Source: Betaproteobacteria bacterium (GTDB lineage: Bacteria > Pseudomonadota > Gammaproteobacteria > Burkholderiales > Casimicrobiaceae). From it: 40,282 nucleotides of DNA. The first letter of the stretch is position 1. Each line of letters begins with the position of its first letter. The notes under the pieces are model-generated. The model did no database searches. It was not told the origin of the DNA and saw nothing but the letters and a program-made list of their open reading frames with translations. The translations under genes and the position numbers were made by a program. Where the stretch lies: the NCBI GenBank assembly GCA_027492485.1, contig JAPUER010000070.1, forward strand, positions 1 through 40,282. The letters are read 5' to 3'. Positions 8,136 to 15,659 of this stretch are shown piece by piece.

Positions 8136-8157
8136 AATGCCGCCATGAGCACGTCAA
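8129..8157 (-). promoter_or_regulatory. Candidate promoter of the winged-helix/nucleotidyltransferase pair
   Basis: On the minus strand, TTGACG (8157-8152), a 17 nt spacer, then TATGCT (8134-8129). The -10 lies within one copy of the repeated palindromic motif, which would allow repression by a protein bound there. Confidence 0.6.
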
Positions 8158-8247
8158 GTTGTTGGTGAGTTACAGAACCAGTTCTAACTCATGGCGTTTT
8201 CATGGCGGCGTTTTCTTTGTCGGACAAAAGCAGCGGTTACGTCATTT

Positions 8248-8271
8248 GTATGTTGTTTGCGTACAGCATAC
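8248..8271. promoter_or_regulatory. Operator-like 24-mer, copy 2
   Basis: GTATGTTG-TTTGCGTA-CAGCATAC, arms matching at 7 of 8 positions with the same 8 nt spacer as copy 1, 136 bases further upstream. Confidence 0.55.
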
Positions 8272-8312
8272 GAAACGCAGGAAATCACGCCTGAAACCTG
8301 AGCATCAGCTAT

Positions 8313-8428
8313 CAGCTTTTGGCTGAAAGCGCCGCTAAATGGGGGTTCGTCGCTGAAAATGGCAAAAGTCGATAAGGCGCCAATTCGCGTCCCAGCCCTT
8401 ACGCAATAGCGCATCGACGACAAAGCTG
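8313..8428 (+). repeat. Dispersed ~118 bp repeat, copy E
   Basis: 116 bp, ends CAGCTTTT ... CAAAGCTG. Shared blocks: CAGCTTTTgGcTGAAAgCGCC, AAAAGTCGAtaaGGCG, AGCCCTT and AAAGCTG. The internal hairpin region is more diverged than in the other copies. It lies between the winged-helix gene and hsdM. Confidence 0.65.
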
Positions 8429-8545
8429 ACTAAATTGTTACTAGCGGTGGCCGAGGCCAAATGACGCCAACAGCCGGTTTGCCGATGTGACCGACGGTAA
8501 CGTCGGCGCCGCGCTCACGGTAACCATCGCCCCGCGATTGAAGCC

Positions 8546-11074
8546 CTAGGACTCACCCCACACGCGCGCCAGCGTGGTCCGGATTTTCTGTTCGAAGCGG
8601 GCGATCAGTTCGCGGTTGCCGTTGACGAGCGCCTGCTCGGCTTCGATTTCGGCGACGATGGCTTGTTGGGTGACGAGGGGTGGGAGGGGGACTTCAAGCG
8701 CCTCAACCCGTCCAACACTGAGCATGTATAGCCCGCTAGTTGTGACGGCGTTCCGCAACATTTGATCGCGGCCATGATCGCTATTCAGAAATACGCTGAT
8801 GAAACTTGGACTAGCTTTCGTAGGCTGCAGACGTACACGAATTACATGATTTTGATGGACCCACTCTTCCCCTTTTATGTCAAAGAGCGCGGTTCGACCA
8901 ATCTGTTCGCGACTCCCATTGCCCTCGACTACCAAAATATCACCAAACTGAAGTGTCAGCCGCTCAAGCTCCGCATTCGTTACTTCGAATCGCTCAACGT
9001 CCGTCAAATTTAGGTATCCACGCTGCACATTACGCACCGTAAGATACGGTCGGTGATTCTTGGTAGGCTGTCTACTAGGACTCTTCTGCACACCGCCTTG
9101 AACACTAGCAGCAGTGTTAAGCCGAACCATCGGCCAATCGGGGTGAATGGGGATGTGGGGGCGGTAGTGGTCGAGGACGGCGCGGGCGCCGTCGATGACT
9201 TTCTGGTAGCCCTCAATCTCCGCCACGATTTCCGTTTGCACCTCCAGCGGCGGCAGGGGGATCTCAAGTTCAGCGAATTGTGTCCAGCCAACTCGCGGTA
9301 GTTGCGCGCCTTTAAGCTGCGCCATTACCGCGTCGTTGAATCGTTGCGTGCGGAACAGAAAAGCATAAAGCGCAGGATCAACGTCACCTCTAAGCGCTTC
9401 GATAACAAAGATGTCCGTTGAGCAAATGCCGCACCGGTCAGCGAGCCATACTTTGTTCAAATTAGGGCGCAGCTTTCCGTAAAGAATGTCGCCCGGCTTA
9501 AAGCTGATCTTTAGGCTTTTGATCTCTGCGGGGTTCTCCGTGGTGATTTCGCCGTCAAGTTTTCCTGTGCCTTGAGCGATATTCTCAAGCCCGAGATAAG
9601 TTGTGATGCCGGTGAGCGTTTCAGGCAAGACCGTTTGCCCCGATTTTTGGAAAATGTCACCTACCGCAACCATCGGCCACGCCGACATTGATTCGGCTCC
9701 CTCGCGATACCGCTCCCCACTCAAATTGAACTCGCCATTCGCGGCGAGTTTCTCCTTCGCGACAACCAGCCCCTTTGTCAGCCACGTACCCTCACCCTGC
9801 CCTCTCCCGCTGGGAGAGGGTTCCGTCGGAAGGCGCAGCCGCAGGCGGTGCAGGTATTCGTCTAACTCTTTTTTGACCTGCGGCAGGTCGCTGCCTGCGA
9901 CGGCGCGGCGCTGTGCACCGAGATCGTAGCCGTCGTTGTCGATCTTGAAGAAGGCGATGCTGTCGGCCTGCTTGGCGAGCGCTTTGTCGAGAATCAGGAT
10001 GGAGGTTTTCACGCCCGAATACGGGTTGAAACACCCGGCGGGCAGCGAGATGACGGCGACCAGCGCCTGATTCACCAGCAGCTTGCGCAGTTCCTTGTAC
10101 GCGGTCTGGCTTTGAAAGATGATGCCTTCGGGCACGATGATGCCGGCGCGACCGGTGGGCGTCAGGTGCTCGGCGATGTAGTCGACGAACAGCACTTCGG
10201 AGCGTTTTGCCTGAATCGAAAAGCGCTTGTGCGGCTTGATGCCGCCCTTTGGCGACATGAACGGTGGGTTGGCGAGGATCACGTCGAAATGCTCGTTCCA
10301 GCGCTCGTCGCTGGTGAGCGTGTCGTACTCGTCCACGCGCGGGCTCGGGAAGCCGTGCAGGTACAGGTTCACCAGTGACAGGCGCACCATGTCGGGCGAG
10401 ATGTCGTAGCCGACGATGTTTTCAACGAGTTTGTTGCGTTCCTTGGCCGTGAGCTGATCGCCGGGACGTGCCTTGGCGTTCTGGCCGAGGATGTGCTTCC
10501 ATGCCGAGATCAGAAAGCCCGCCGTGCCGCAGGCGGGATCGAGCAGACGCTCATGCTTTTGCGGGTTGACGACGCTGACGATGAAATCGATCAGATGGCG
10601 CGGTGTGCGGAACTGCCCGGCGTTGCCCTGGCTGCCGAGTACCGAGAGCAGGTATTCAAAGGCGTCGCCCAGCTTCTCGGAATGGTCGTAGCGGAAGACG
10701 TCGATTTCCTTCAGGAAGCTGCGCAGCGTTTCCGGGTCGCGGTATGGCAGATAGGCGTTCTTGAAGATGTCGCGGAACAGCGTGGGAAGATGCGTGTTCT
10801 GCGTCATCTGGCCGATGGCTTCGGCGTAGAGGTTCAGCGTGTCCTGCCCACCCATTTGCGGCGCGAGCAGTTTCGGCCAGCCAAAGCGCTCGAAGCCGTT
10901 GACGAAGAAGCTGCGCTTGCCACCAAGCGCCTCGGCCTGCGCGTCCATGTCGTCCATGAACTTGTAGATGAGCGCGATGGTGATCTGTTCGACCTGTGAC
11001 TTCGGGTCGGGCACTTTGCCCACCAAGATTTGTCGGCACCGATTGATACGGTCTTTTGTTTCAGAATCGAGCAT
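8546..11074 (-). CDS. hsdM: Type I restriction-modification: HsdM methyltransferase fused to HsdS specificity domains
   Basis: 842 aa protein joining two subunits that are usually separate. Residues 1-~410 are HsdM: an N-terminal helical domain, AdoMet motif DPACGTAGF (179-187) and catalytic NPPF (269-272) for N6-adenine methylation. Residues ~467-842 carry two target-recognition domains, each ending in a conserved PLPPLEVQTEIVAEIE or PLPPLVTQQAIVAEIE coiled-coil segment, so one chain supplies a full HsdS. Between them, residues ~419-429 (PSPSGRGQGEG) are encoded by an in-frame palindromic repeat. The ATG at 11074 lies 12 nt after the hsdR stop, making an hsdR-hsdMS operon. The first TRD starts after the repeat linker (AWPMVAVGDIF), so a fusion through that linker is plausible. 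Confidence 0.93.
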   Translation of the reverse strand: MLDSETKDRINRCRQILVGKVPDPKSQVEQITIALIYKFMDDMDAQAEALGGKRSFFVNGFERFGWPKLLAPQMGGQDTLNLYAEAIGQMTQNTHLPTLFRDIFKNAYLPYRDPETLRSFLKEIDVFRYDHSEKLGDAFEYLLSVLGSQGNAGQFRTPRHLIDFIVSVVNPQKHERLLDPACGTAGFLISAWKHILGQNAKARPGDQLTAKERNKLVENIVGYDISPDMVRLSLVNLYLHGFPSPRVDEYDTLTSDERWNEHFDVILANPPFMSPKGGIKPHKRFSIQAKRSEVLFVDYIAEHLTPTGRAGIIVPEGIIFQSQTAYKELRKLLVNQALVAVISLPAGCFNPYSGVKTSILILDKALAKQADSIAFFKIDNDGYDLGAQRRAVAGSDLPQVKKELDEYLHRLRLRLPTEPSPSGRGQGEGTWLTKGLVVAKEKLAANGEFNLSGERYREGAESMSAWPMVAVGDIFQKSGQTVLPETLTGITTYLGLENIAQGTGKLDGEITTENPAEIKSLKISFKPGDILYGKLRPNLNKVWLADRCGICSTDIFVIEALRGDVDPALYAFLFRTQRFNDAVMAQLKGAQLPRVGWTQFAELEIPLPPLEVQTEIVAEIEGYQKVIDGARAVLDHYRPHIPIHPDWPMVRLNTAASVQGGVQKSPSRQPTKNHRPYLTVRNVQRGYLNLTDVERFEVTNAELERLTLQFGDILVVEGNGSREQIGRTALFDIKGEEWVHQNHVIRVRLQPTKASPSFISVFLNSDHGRDQMLRNAVTTSGLYMLSVGRVEALEVPLPPLVTQQAIVAEIEAEQALVNGNRELIARFEQKIRTTLARVWGES
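9788..9821 (-). repeat. Short C/T-G/A-rich palindromic repeat, copy 2, in frame inside hsdM
   Basis: Read on the minus strand: CCCTCTCCC-agc-GGGAGAGGG-caGGGTGAGGG. It is the same family and orientation as the element before greA. It is translated as PSPSGRGQGEG and forms the junction between the methyltransferase and specificity parts of the fusion. Confidence 0.8.
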
Positions 11075-11086
11075 TGGACGAGTTAC

Positions 11087-13660
11087 TTACATGAACTGGT
11101 TTAGCGGTACGAAATCCTTTACGTACTCGGGGATTAGCTTTCGCCATTCGGCAGGCACCGACATCAAGTCGTAAGTGCCAAAACTGCTGTTGACGGAGAG
11201 TTCCGCAAAGCGCCCTTCGTCGATGACGGCGCGCAGCGCGGCGTCCTGTGCGTAGGCTTTGAAAAAATACTTCATCGCCGCCAACGCACTGGCGTCCTCC
11301 GCGCCGTCGCTCTGTAAGCCAAGTGCAGCTTGATTGGCGAGCACGAACTGCTGGAACTCGTCGTCGAGCAATTCGTCGGCTGATTTGAAATACGGGATCA
11401 GGCCGAAGATTTTTTGCAGGATTTCCTTGAGCGTGAGGCGGCGATCCACGCCCGCTGCGTGGCGCAATTTGTCGAGCGTGTAGAACTCGCTGGGCTTGTC
11501 GAAAAGCTGGCGGATCACGTATTCAGACGCCTGCTCCCAGCGCTCGTCGGCGACGGCGGTTTTCAGGGTGTCGTCGGCTTTCACCGTCTCTTCAAAACGG
11601 TTGAAGAACATGCGGTCGATGCGCATGCCTTGCGGGCCGATCTGTTGCTGCGCTGCCAGCCGGAGGGCATCGCTGCCCGTGTGGTGGTAGCCGCCCGGTG
11701 GTGGCGGAGGAGGTGGCGGCGGTGGGTTTGGGCCTTCGCCTCCCGCGCCGCGCGCAGGGAGGTGAAGCACTTCGTCGTAGTTGAACTTTTCCTCGAAATA
11801 TTCGCAGTTGGCAAAGAAGTCGAAGAGCTTGAAGCCGGTTTTATCCGGCGCGGCGATCAGCGGTTTCATCGCTGCATCATGCAAGTCGTCGAGAAAACTG
11901 TGTTTGCGCGTGCCGCGCCCCTTGATTTGCACGAATTCCGATGGCGAGAACACCGGCCGCATCAGCGCGAGATTCAAAATGTCCGGGCAGTCGTAGCCCG
12001 TGGTCATCATGCCGACCGTGACACAGATGCGCGCCTTGCTGGTCTTGTAGCTCTCCAGAAAGTTGGCCGAGCCGAGTAGCTTGTTGTTGGCGAAATTGAT
12101 GGTGAACTGCTGCGCGCCGGGGACGGACGAGGTGACCTGTACCGCGAAATCGGATTGGTATTTGCCGGGAAACAGCGCGCCGCCGAGTTCGTTGAGGATT
12201 TGCGCGAGCTTCGCGGCGTGGTTCTGGCTGACCGCGAAGACGAGGCACTTGCCGACTTCGCCACTCACGGGGTCACGCAACGCGTGCTGCAGGAAGGTTT
12301 CGCAGAAGACGCGGTTGGTGGCGTCGGAGAAGAAAGACTTCTCGAAATCGGTGTGAACGAAGGATTGATCCTGCGCGTCGTCGCCGCCATCACCTGCCGG
12401 CACCGCGACCGCGTAGCCCCGATCCGAGAGCAGTTGGGTGGTGACATCGGTGCGCGCATCGACGACGACCGGGTTGACGAGCACGTCATCACGAACGCCG
12501 TCGAGCAACGAATAACGGAAGGTGGGTTGGCCGCCTTCGCAGCCGAAGGTGCGATAGGTGTCGAGCAGCAGGCGGCGCTCCTGCTCGCGCGGGTCGCGCG
12601 TGGTCGGCTGGCTGGCGTCGAAGTTCTTGAGGTAGTCCTTCGGGGTTGCCGTAAGCCCGAGCTTGTAGCCGACGAAGTATTCGAACACGGCACGCGCGTT
12701 GCCGCCGATGGAGCGGTGCGCTTCGTCGGAGATCACCAGATCAAAGTCGGTGGGCGCGAACAGCCGCTGGTATTTGCCGTTGAACAACAGCGATTGCACG
12801 GTGGTGACGACAATCTCGGCTTTGCGCCAATCGTCGCGACGCTCCTTGTAGATGACCGTGCTGTAGTCGTTCTTCAGGTACGCGTTGAAGGCCTTCCACG
12901 CCTGATCTTCCAGCTCCAGCCGATCCACCAGAAACAGCACTCGGCGGGCGTTGCCGGTGCGCAGAAAGAGCTTGATCACGGCAGCCGACGTGAGCGTTTT
13001 TCCGGTACCGGTGGCCATCTCGAACAGAAAGCGCGTGCTGCCCTCAGCCACGGCGTCCTGCAATGCGTTCAGCGCACGCTTCTGGTAGTCGCGCAGGAAG
13101 CGCAGGTTGTTCTTTTCGACGAACGCCGGGCGTTCAGCCGTGTTTTGCCAGCCTGCCTCGGATTCGTAGCCGGGCATTTGGGTGCGCGCGATGTAGTCGC
13201 GACCGACGATTTCGGTGGCGAGTTTGCTCGGGTCAGGCTGAAAGCGGCGGTAACGCTGGATGGACCCGGCGGTCGGGAACTGCGTGATGAGATACGGGTT
13301 GCCGTGTTCTACATCCCAGAAGTAATGCAGGTTGCCATTGGAGAGGATGATGTAGCGGCAGTTCTGCTCGCGGGCGTAGCGGCGCGCCTGCTCCTTGCCG
13401 ACCAGCGGATTCTTGTTCTCGGCCTTGGCTTCGAGCACGGCGAGCGGGAAGCCGTTTTCGTCATGCAGCAAAAAATCGATGAAACCGTTGCTGGTGGCCT
13501 CGAAGTTTTCGCCAAACGCGTCGACCTGCGTGTGGGTGAGCTTGACCTTCGGCTCAAGCGAGACATTCGCCGGTCCATGCGCGTCGTCGAAAAAGCGCCA
13601 GCCCGAAGCTTCGAGCAGGCGATTGATCTTGATGCGGGCGGTGGCTTCTTTGACGGGCAC
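11087..13660 (-). CDS. hsdR: Type I restriction enzyme HsdR (nuclease-translocase) subunit
   Basis: 857 aa motor and nuclease subunit, which translocates and cuts unmethylated DNA with the HsdM-S complex. The N-terminal PD-(D/E)xK nuclease shows Asp62 (GFIDFLLHDENG) and Glu77-x-Lys79 (VLEAKAE). The SF2 helicase follows: Walker A MATGTGKT (215-222), DEAH box (312-315), GLTATP (335-340), and motif VI QIKGRGTRKHS (579-588). The C-terminal domain binds the methylase in this family. A run of ten prolines (646-655) after ARGAGGEGPN separates motor and C-terminal domain. The start is GTG 13660; no clear ribosome site is visible. It lies 99 bp after the PIN toxin gene, on the same strand. All motifs look intact. 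Confidence 0.95.
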   Translation of the reverse strand: MPVKEATARIKINRLLEASGWRFFDDAHGPANVSLEPKVKLTHTQVDAFGENFEATSNGFIDFLLHDENGFPLAVLEAKAENKNPLVGKEQARRYAREQNCRYIILSNGNLHYFWDVEHGNPYLITQFPTAGSIQRYRRFQPDPSKLATEIVGRDYIARTQMPGYESEAGWQNTAERPAFVEKNNLRFLRDYQKRALNALQDAVAEGSTRFLFEMATGTGKTLTSAAVIKLFLRTGNARRVLFLVDRLELEDQAWKAFNAYLKNDYSTVIYKERRDDWRKAEIVVTTVQSLLFNGKYQRLFAPTDFDLVISDEAHRSIGGNARAVFEYFVGYKLGLTATPKDYLKNFDASQPTTRDPREQERRLLLDTYRTFGCEGGQPTFRYSLLDGVRDDVLVNPVVVDARTDVTTQLLSDRGYAVAVPAGDGGDDAQDQSFVHTDFEKSFFSDATNRVFCETFLQHALRDPVSGEVGKCLVFAVSQNHAAKLAQILNELGGALFPGKYQSDFAVQVTSSVPGAQQFTINFANNKLLGSANFLESYKTSKARICVTVGMMTTGYDCPDILNLALMRPVFSPSEFVQIKGRGTRKHSFLDDLHDAAMKPLIAAPDKTGFKLFDFFANCEYFEEKFNYDEVLHLPARGAGGEGPNPPPPPPPPPPGGYHHTGSDALRLAAQQQIGPQGMRIDRMFFNRFEETVKADDTLKTAVADERWEQASEYVIRQLFDKPSEFYTLDKLRHAAGVDRRLTLKEILQKIFGLIPYFKSADELLDDEFQQFVLANQAALGLQSDGAEDASALAAMKYFFKAYAQDAALRAVIDEGRFAELSVNSSFGTYDLMSVPAEWRKLIPEYVKDFVPLNQFM

Positions 13661-13759
13661 GGGCTTCTGGGTTATCTGTTGTGCGAGACGTCGGATCGAC
13701 GGAAAACGATTATGCGTGCGACGAAGTCACCCCGGTGCTGTCGACGCCGGCAAGCTCGA

Positions 13760-14140
13760 TCACGCGGTCACTTTCGCGAAATACTTTACACCCGGCAAAT
13801 CGCAGAAGTGCACGTCCTGCGTGTAAAGCGTCGCACCACGCAGCTGCGCGGTGGCGTAGATGAGGGCGTCGGCCATCGGCAATTTGTGTTCGGCGCTGAG
13901 TTTGGCGGCGTGCAGCGCAACGGCCTCGTCAACGGCAGTCACGGTGCCCAGCTTCAGTTGCGCCACCGCGACGAATGCCTTGTCTTCACCGAACTCGGCG
14001 CGGACCTTTTTGAAGACTTCGTAGAGCACGATCGTCGGTACGATCAGCGTCGACGTGCTCTCGATGGCGCGGGCGAAATGCTTTGCCGATGGGGTGTCGG
14101 CGAAATATTCGAGCCAGCCCGAGGTGTCGATCAGATTCAT
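13760..14140 (-). CDS. vapC: PIN-domain ribonuclease toxin, VapC family (second pair)
   Basis: 126 aa PIN-domain RNase of normal VapC length. Acidic residues are in place: Asp5 (MNLIDTSGWLEYF), Glu41 (VLYEVFKK), Asp91 (LPMADALIYATA) and Asp109 (LYTQDVHFC). The family cleaves tRNA or rRNA when freed from its antitoxin. The ATG at 14140 overlaps the stop of the upstream antitoxin by four bases (ATGA), the usual coupled arrangement. Downstream, after 99 bp, comes hsdR on the same strand, so toxin-antitoxin and restriction genes may share transcription. Confidence 0.93.
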   Translation of the reverse strand: MNLIDTSGWLEYFADTPSAKHFARAIESTSTLIVPTIVLYEVFKKVRAEFGEDKAFVAVAQLKLGTVTAVDEAVALHAAKLSAEHKLPMADALIYATAQLRGATLYTQDVHFCDLPGVKYFAKVTA

Positions 14141-14343
14141 TCGCGGTCGTCATCGCGCTCGACATCGGTCGTCATGCCACGCAGCATGCCGCGCGCCTGC
14201 CGCATCGGCCGCACCGGGATGAACTCGATGCGCTCGCCGTACTGCACGACCTGCATCGGCGTGCCGGCCTTGAGATTCATCGCCTCGCGAATCTCCTTCG
14301 GCACCACCACCTGAAACTTGGGCGAAAGTGTCAGCGTAGTCAT
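14137..14343 (-). CDS. vapB: AbrB/SpoVT-type antitoxin (VapB)
   Basis: 68 aa protein with a swapped-hairpin AbrB DNA-binding domain: TLTLSPKFQVVVPKEIREAMNLKAGTPMQVVQYGERIEFIPV. The short acidic/basic C-terminal tail (RGMTTDVERDDDRE) should wrap the toxin. It is the first gene of the minus-strand accessory block. The ATG at 14343 is preceded by an AT-rich stretch with repeated ATCGAT, where the antitoxin probably represses its own promoter. It belongs to a different antitoxin class from the pair at 1177-2063, so the two TA modules are not recent duplicates. Confidence 0.93.
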   Translation of the reverse strand: MTTLTLSPKFQVVVPKEIREAMNLKAGTPMQVVQYGERIEFIPVRPMRQARGMLRGMTTDVERDDDRE

Positions 14344-14395
14344 GTTTTATCGATATTAAACTCGTTAAACGAATTTTACATCGATAGATCGAATC
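14344..14395 (-). promoter_or_regulatory. AT-rich promoter/operator region of the AbrB-type vapBC pair
   Basis: This ~50 bp region is clearly richer in A/T than its surroundings. It has ATCGAT at 14349-14354 and 14380-14385, a near-palindrome TCGTTAAACGA between them, and TAATAT as a possible -10 just before the start. A -35 is not obvious. Confidence 0.5.
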
Positions 14396-14524
14396 GCATG
14401 AAGCAGTCGTTTGGTGATCTTGGATGAAGCGCCGCGCAACGGCGCCGGACCTCCGGCGAACGTCATAATTGACGCAAACGTCAACCAGGACGCACGACCG
14501 CTGCGCCACCGCAAGGAACACCCC

Positions 14525-15511
14525 ATGAGCACTTTCAAAGCCTATCTCACCGCGCAGGACGGCAAATCGGTCAAGACCGAACTGGTCGACATGACCGTGG
14601 ATCAGCTCGACGCCGGCGAGGTGCTGATCGACGTCGAGTATTCGACCGTGAATTACAAAGACGCGCTGTCGGCGACCGGCGCCGGGCGCATCATCCGGCG
14701 CTTTCCGTGCGTGGGCGGCATCGATCTCGCCGGCACCGTGGCGAGCTCGTCCGATCCGGCGTTCAAGCCCGGCGACAAGGTGATCGCCACCTCGTATGAC
14801 GTCGGTGTCGCGCATCACGGCGGCTATGCGCAGAAGGCGCGCATTCCGGCGGCCTGGCTGGTGCCGGCGCCGGCGAAGATGACCACCTTCGATGCCATGA
14901 GCTACGGCACGGCGGGCTTCACCGCGGCGCTCGCGGTGCATCGCATGCAGCACGACGGCTTGCGGCCGGGCAATGGGCCGGTGCTGGTCAACGGCGCCAC
15001 CGGCGGCGTGGGCATGGTGGCGATTGAAATCCTCGCCGGACTTGGCTACGAGGTCGTCGCGGTGACCGGCAAGGAGAAAGACGCGGATCTGCTCAAGTCG
15101 GTCGGCGCCAGGGAGGTGCTGGTGCGCGGCCAGTTCGAGATGACCGAGAAGCCGCTCGGGCCCGAGACTTACGCCGGCGCGGTGGACAACCTTGGCGGCG
15201 ACCAATTGTCGTGGCTGACCCGCGTGATGAAGGTCGGCGGCACCATCGCCAGCGTCGGGCTGGCGCAGGGCTGGGAGGTGAAGACCACCGTGATGCCGTT
15301 CATCCTGCGCGGTGTGCTGCTGCTCGGCATCGACAGCGTGAACTGCCCGATGACGCTGCGCCGCGAGCTGTGGCGCCGCTTGGCCGACGAGTGGAAGTGC
15401 GAGCGGCTCGCCGCGCATTGCCGCACGGTGGCGTTCGCCGAGTTGCCGACGGTGTTCGACGCCTACGTGAAGGGCGCGGTCACCGGACGCACGGTGGTGC
15501 AGGTTTCGTAG
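14525..15511 (+). CDS. acuI: Acrylyl-CoA reductase (NADPH) family, AcuI/YhdH-like
   Basis: 328 aa zinc-free medium-chain dehydrogenase/reductase. AcuI reduces acryloyl-CoA to propionyl-CoA with NADPH, a step in 3-hydroxypropionate or DMSP breakdown and in acrylate detoxification. Family marks: VNYKDALSATGAGRIIRRFP near the N terminus, GIDLAGTV, NADPH-binding NGATGGVGMVAIEILAGLGY, and GIDSVNCPMTLRRELWRRLA near the C terminus, the YhdH/AcuI signature segment. ATG 14525 follows AAGGAA at a normal distance; the open frame extends upstream to 14411 without support. It is monocistronic, and its 3' end faces repeat copy B and a convergent lipoprotein gene. Confidence 0.9.
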   Translation: MSTFKAYLTAQDGKSVKTELVDMTVDQLDAGEVLIDVEYSTVNYKDALSATGAGRIIRRFPCVGGIDLAGTVASSSDPAFKPGDKVIATSYDVGVAHHGGYAQKARIPAAWLVPAPAKMTTFDAMSYGTAGFTAALAVHRMQHDGLRPGNGPVLVNGATGGVGMVAIEILAGLGYEVVAVTGKEKDADLLKSVGAREVLVRGQFEMTEKPLGPETYAGAVDNLGGDQLSWLTRVMKVGGTIASVGLAQGWEVKTTVMPFILRGVLLLGIDSVNCPMTLRRELWRRLADEWKCERLAAHCRTVAFAELPTVFDAYVKGAVTGRTVVQVS

Positions 15512-15538
15512 TCGCTTGCCGGTGCCGCGTCCGAGCAA

Positions 15539-15654
15539 TGGCTTTTGCCTGAAATGCCCATTCAATGTGGGCGACAGGCGATAAAATAGAAAAGTCGACT
15601 TGGCGAATTTTCGGCGCTGAGCCCTGATTGAACGGCGCTTACAGCGAAAAGCTG
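15539..15654 (+). repeat. Dispersed ~118 bp repeat, copy B
   Basis: 116 bp, ends TGGCTTTT ... AAAAGCTG. Its first 35 bases match copy D at 29 of 35 positions. Shared blocks: GCCCATTCAATGTGGGCG (hairpin, with a G-U replacing an A-U pair), AAAAGTCGACTTGGCG, TGAGCCCTGA, GGCGCTTACAGCGAAAAGCTG. It fills most of the 148 bp gap between the convergent genes at 15511 and 15660. Confidence 0.85.
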
Positions 15655-15659
15655 GTAGC

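Larger units (their letters stand above)
8082..8545. other. 464 bp gene-free stretch inside the accessory block
   Basis: It holds the promoter and two 24-mer sites of the winged-helix gene, a bulged hairpin at 8167-8190 (GAGTTA-ca-GAAC-ca-GTTC-TAACTC), dispersed repeat copy E (8313-8428), and a ~115 bp remainder next to the hsdM stop with nothing recognisable. A plus-strand TATAAT at 8133-8138 precedes only an 8-codon frame (ATG at 8145). No credible gene is visible. Confidence 0.6.

Noticed and set aside
8133-8168. Plus-strand promoter with TATAAT and a short gene (ATG at 8145)
   Set aside because: The frame has only seven sense codons before TGA, and there is no convincing -35 at the right distance.
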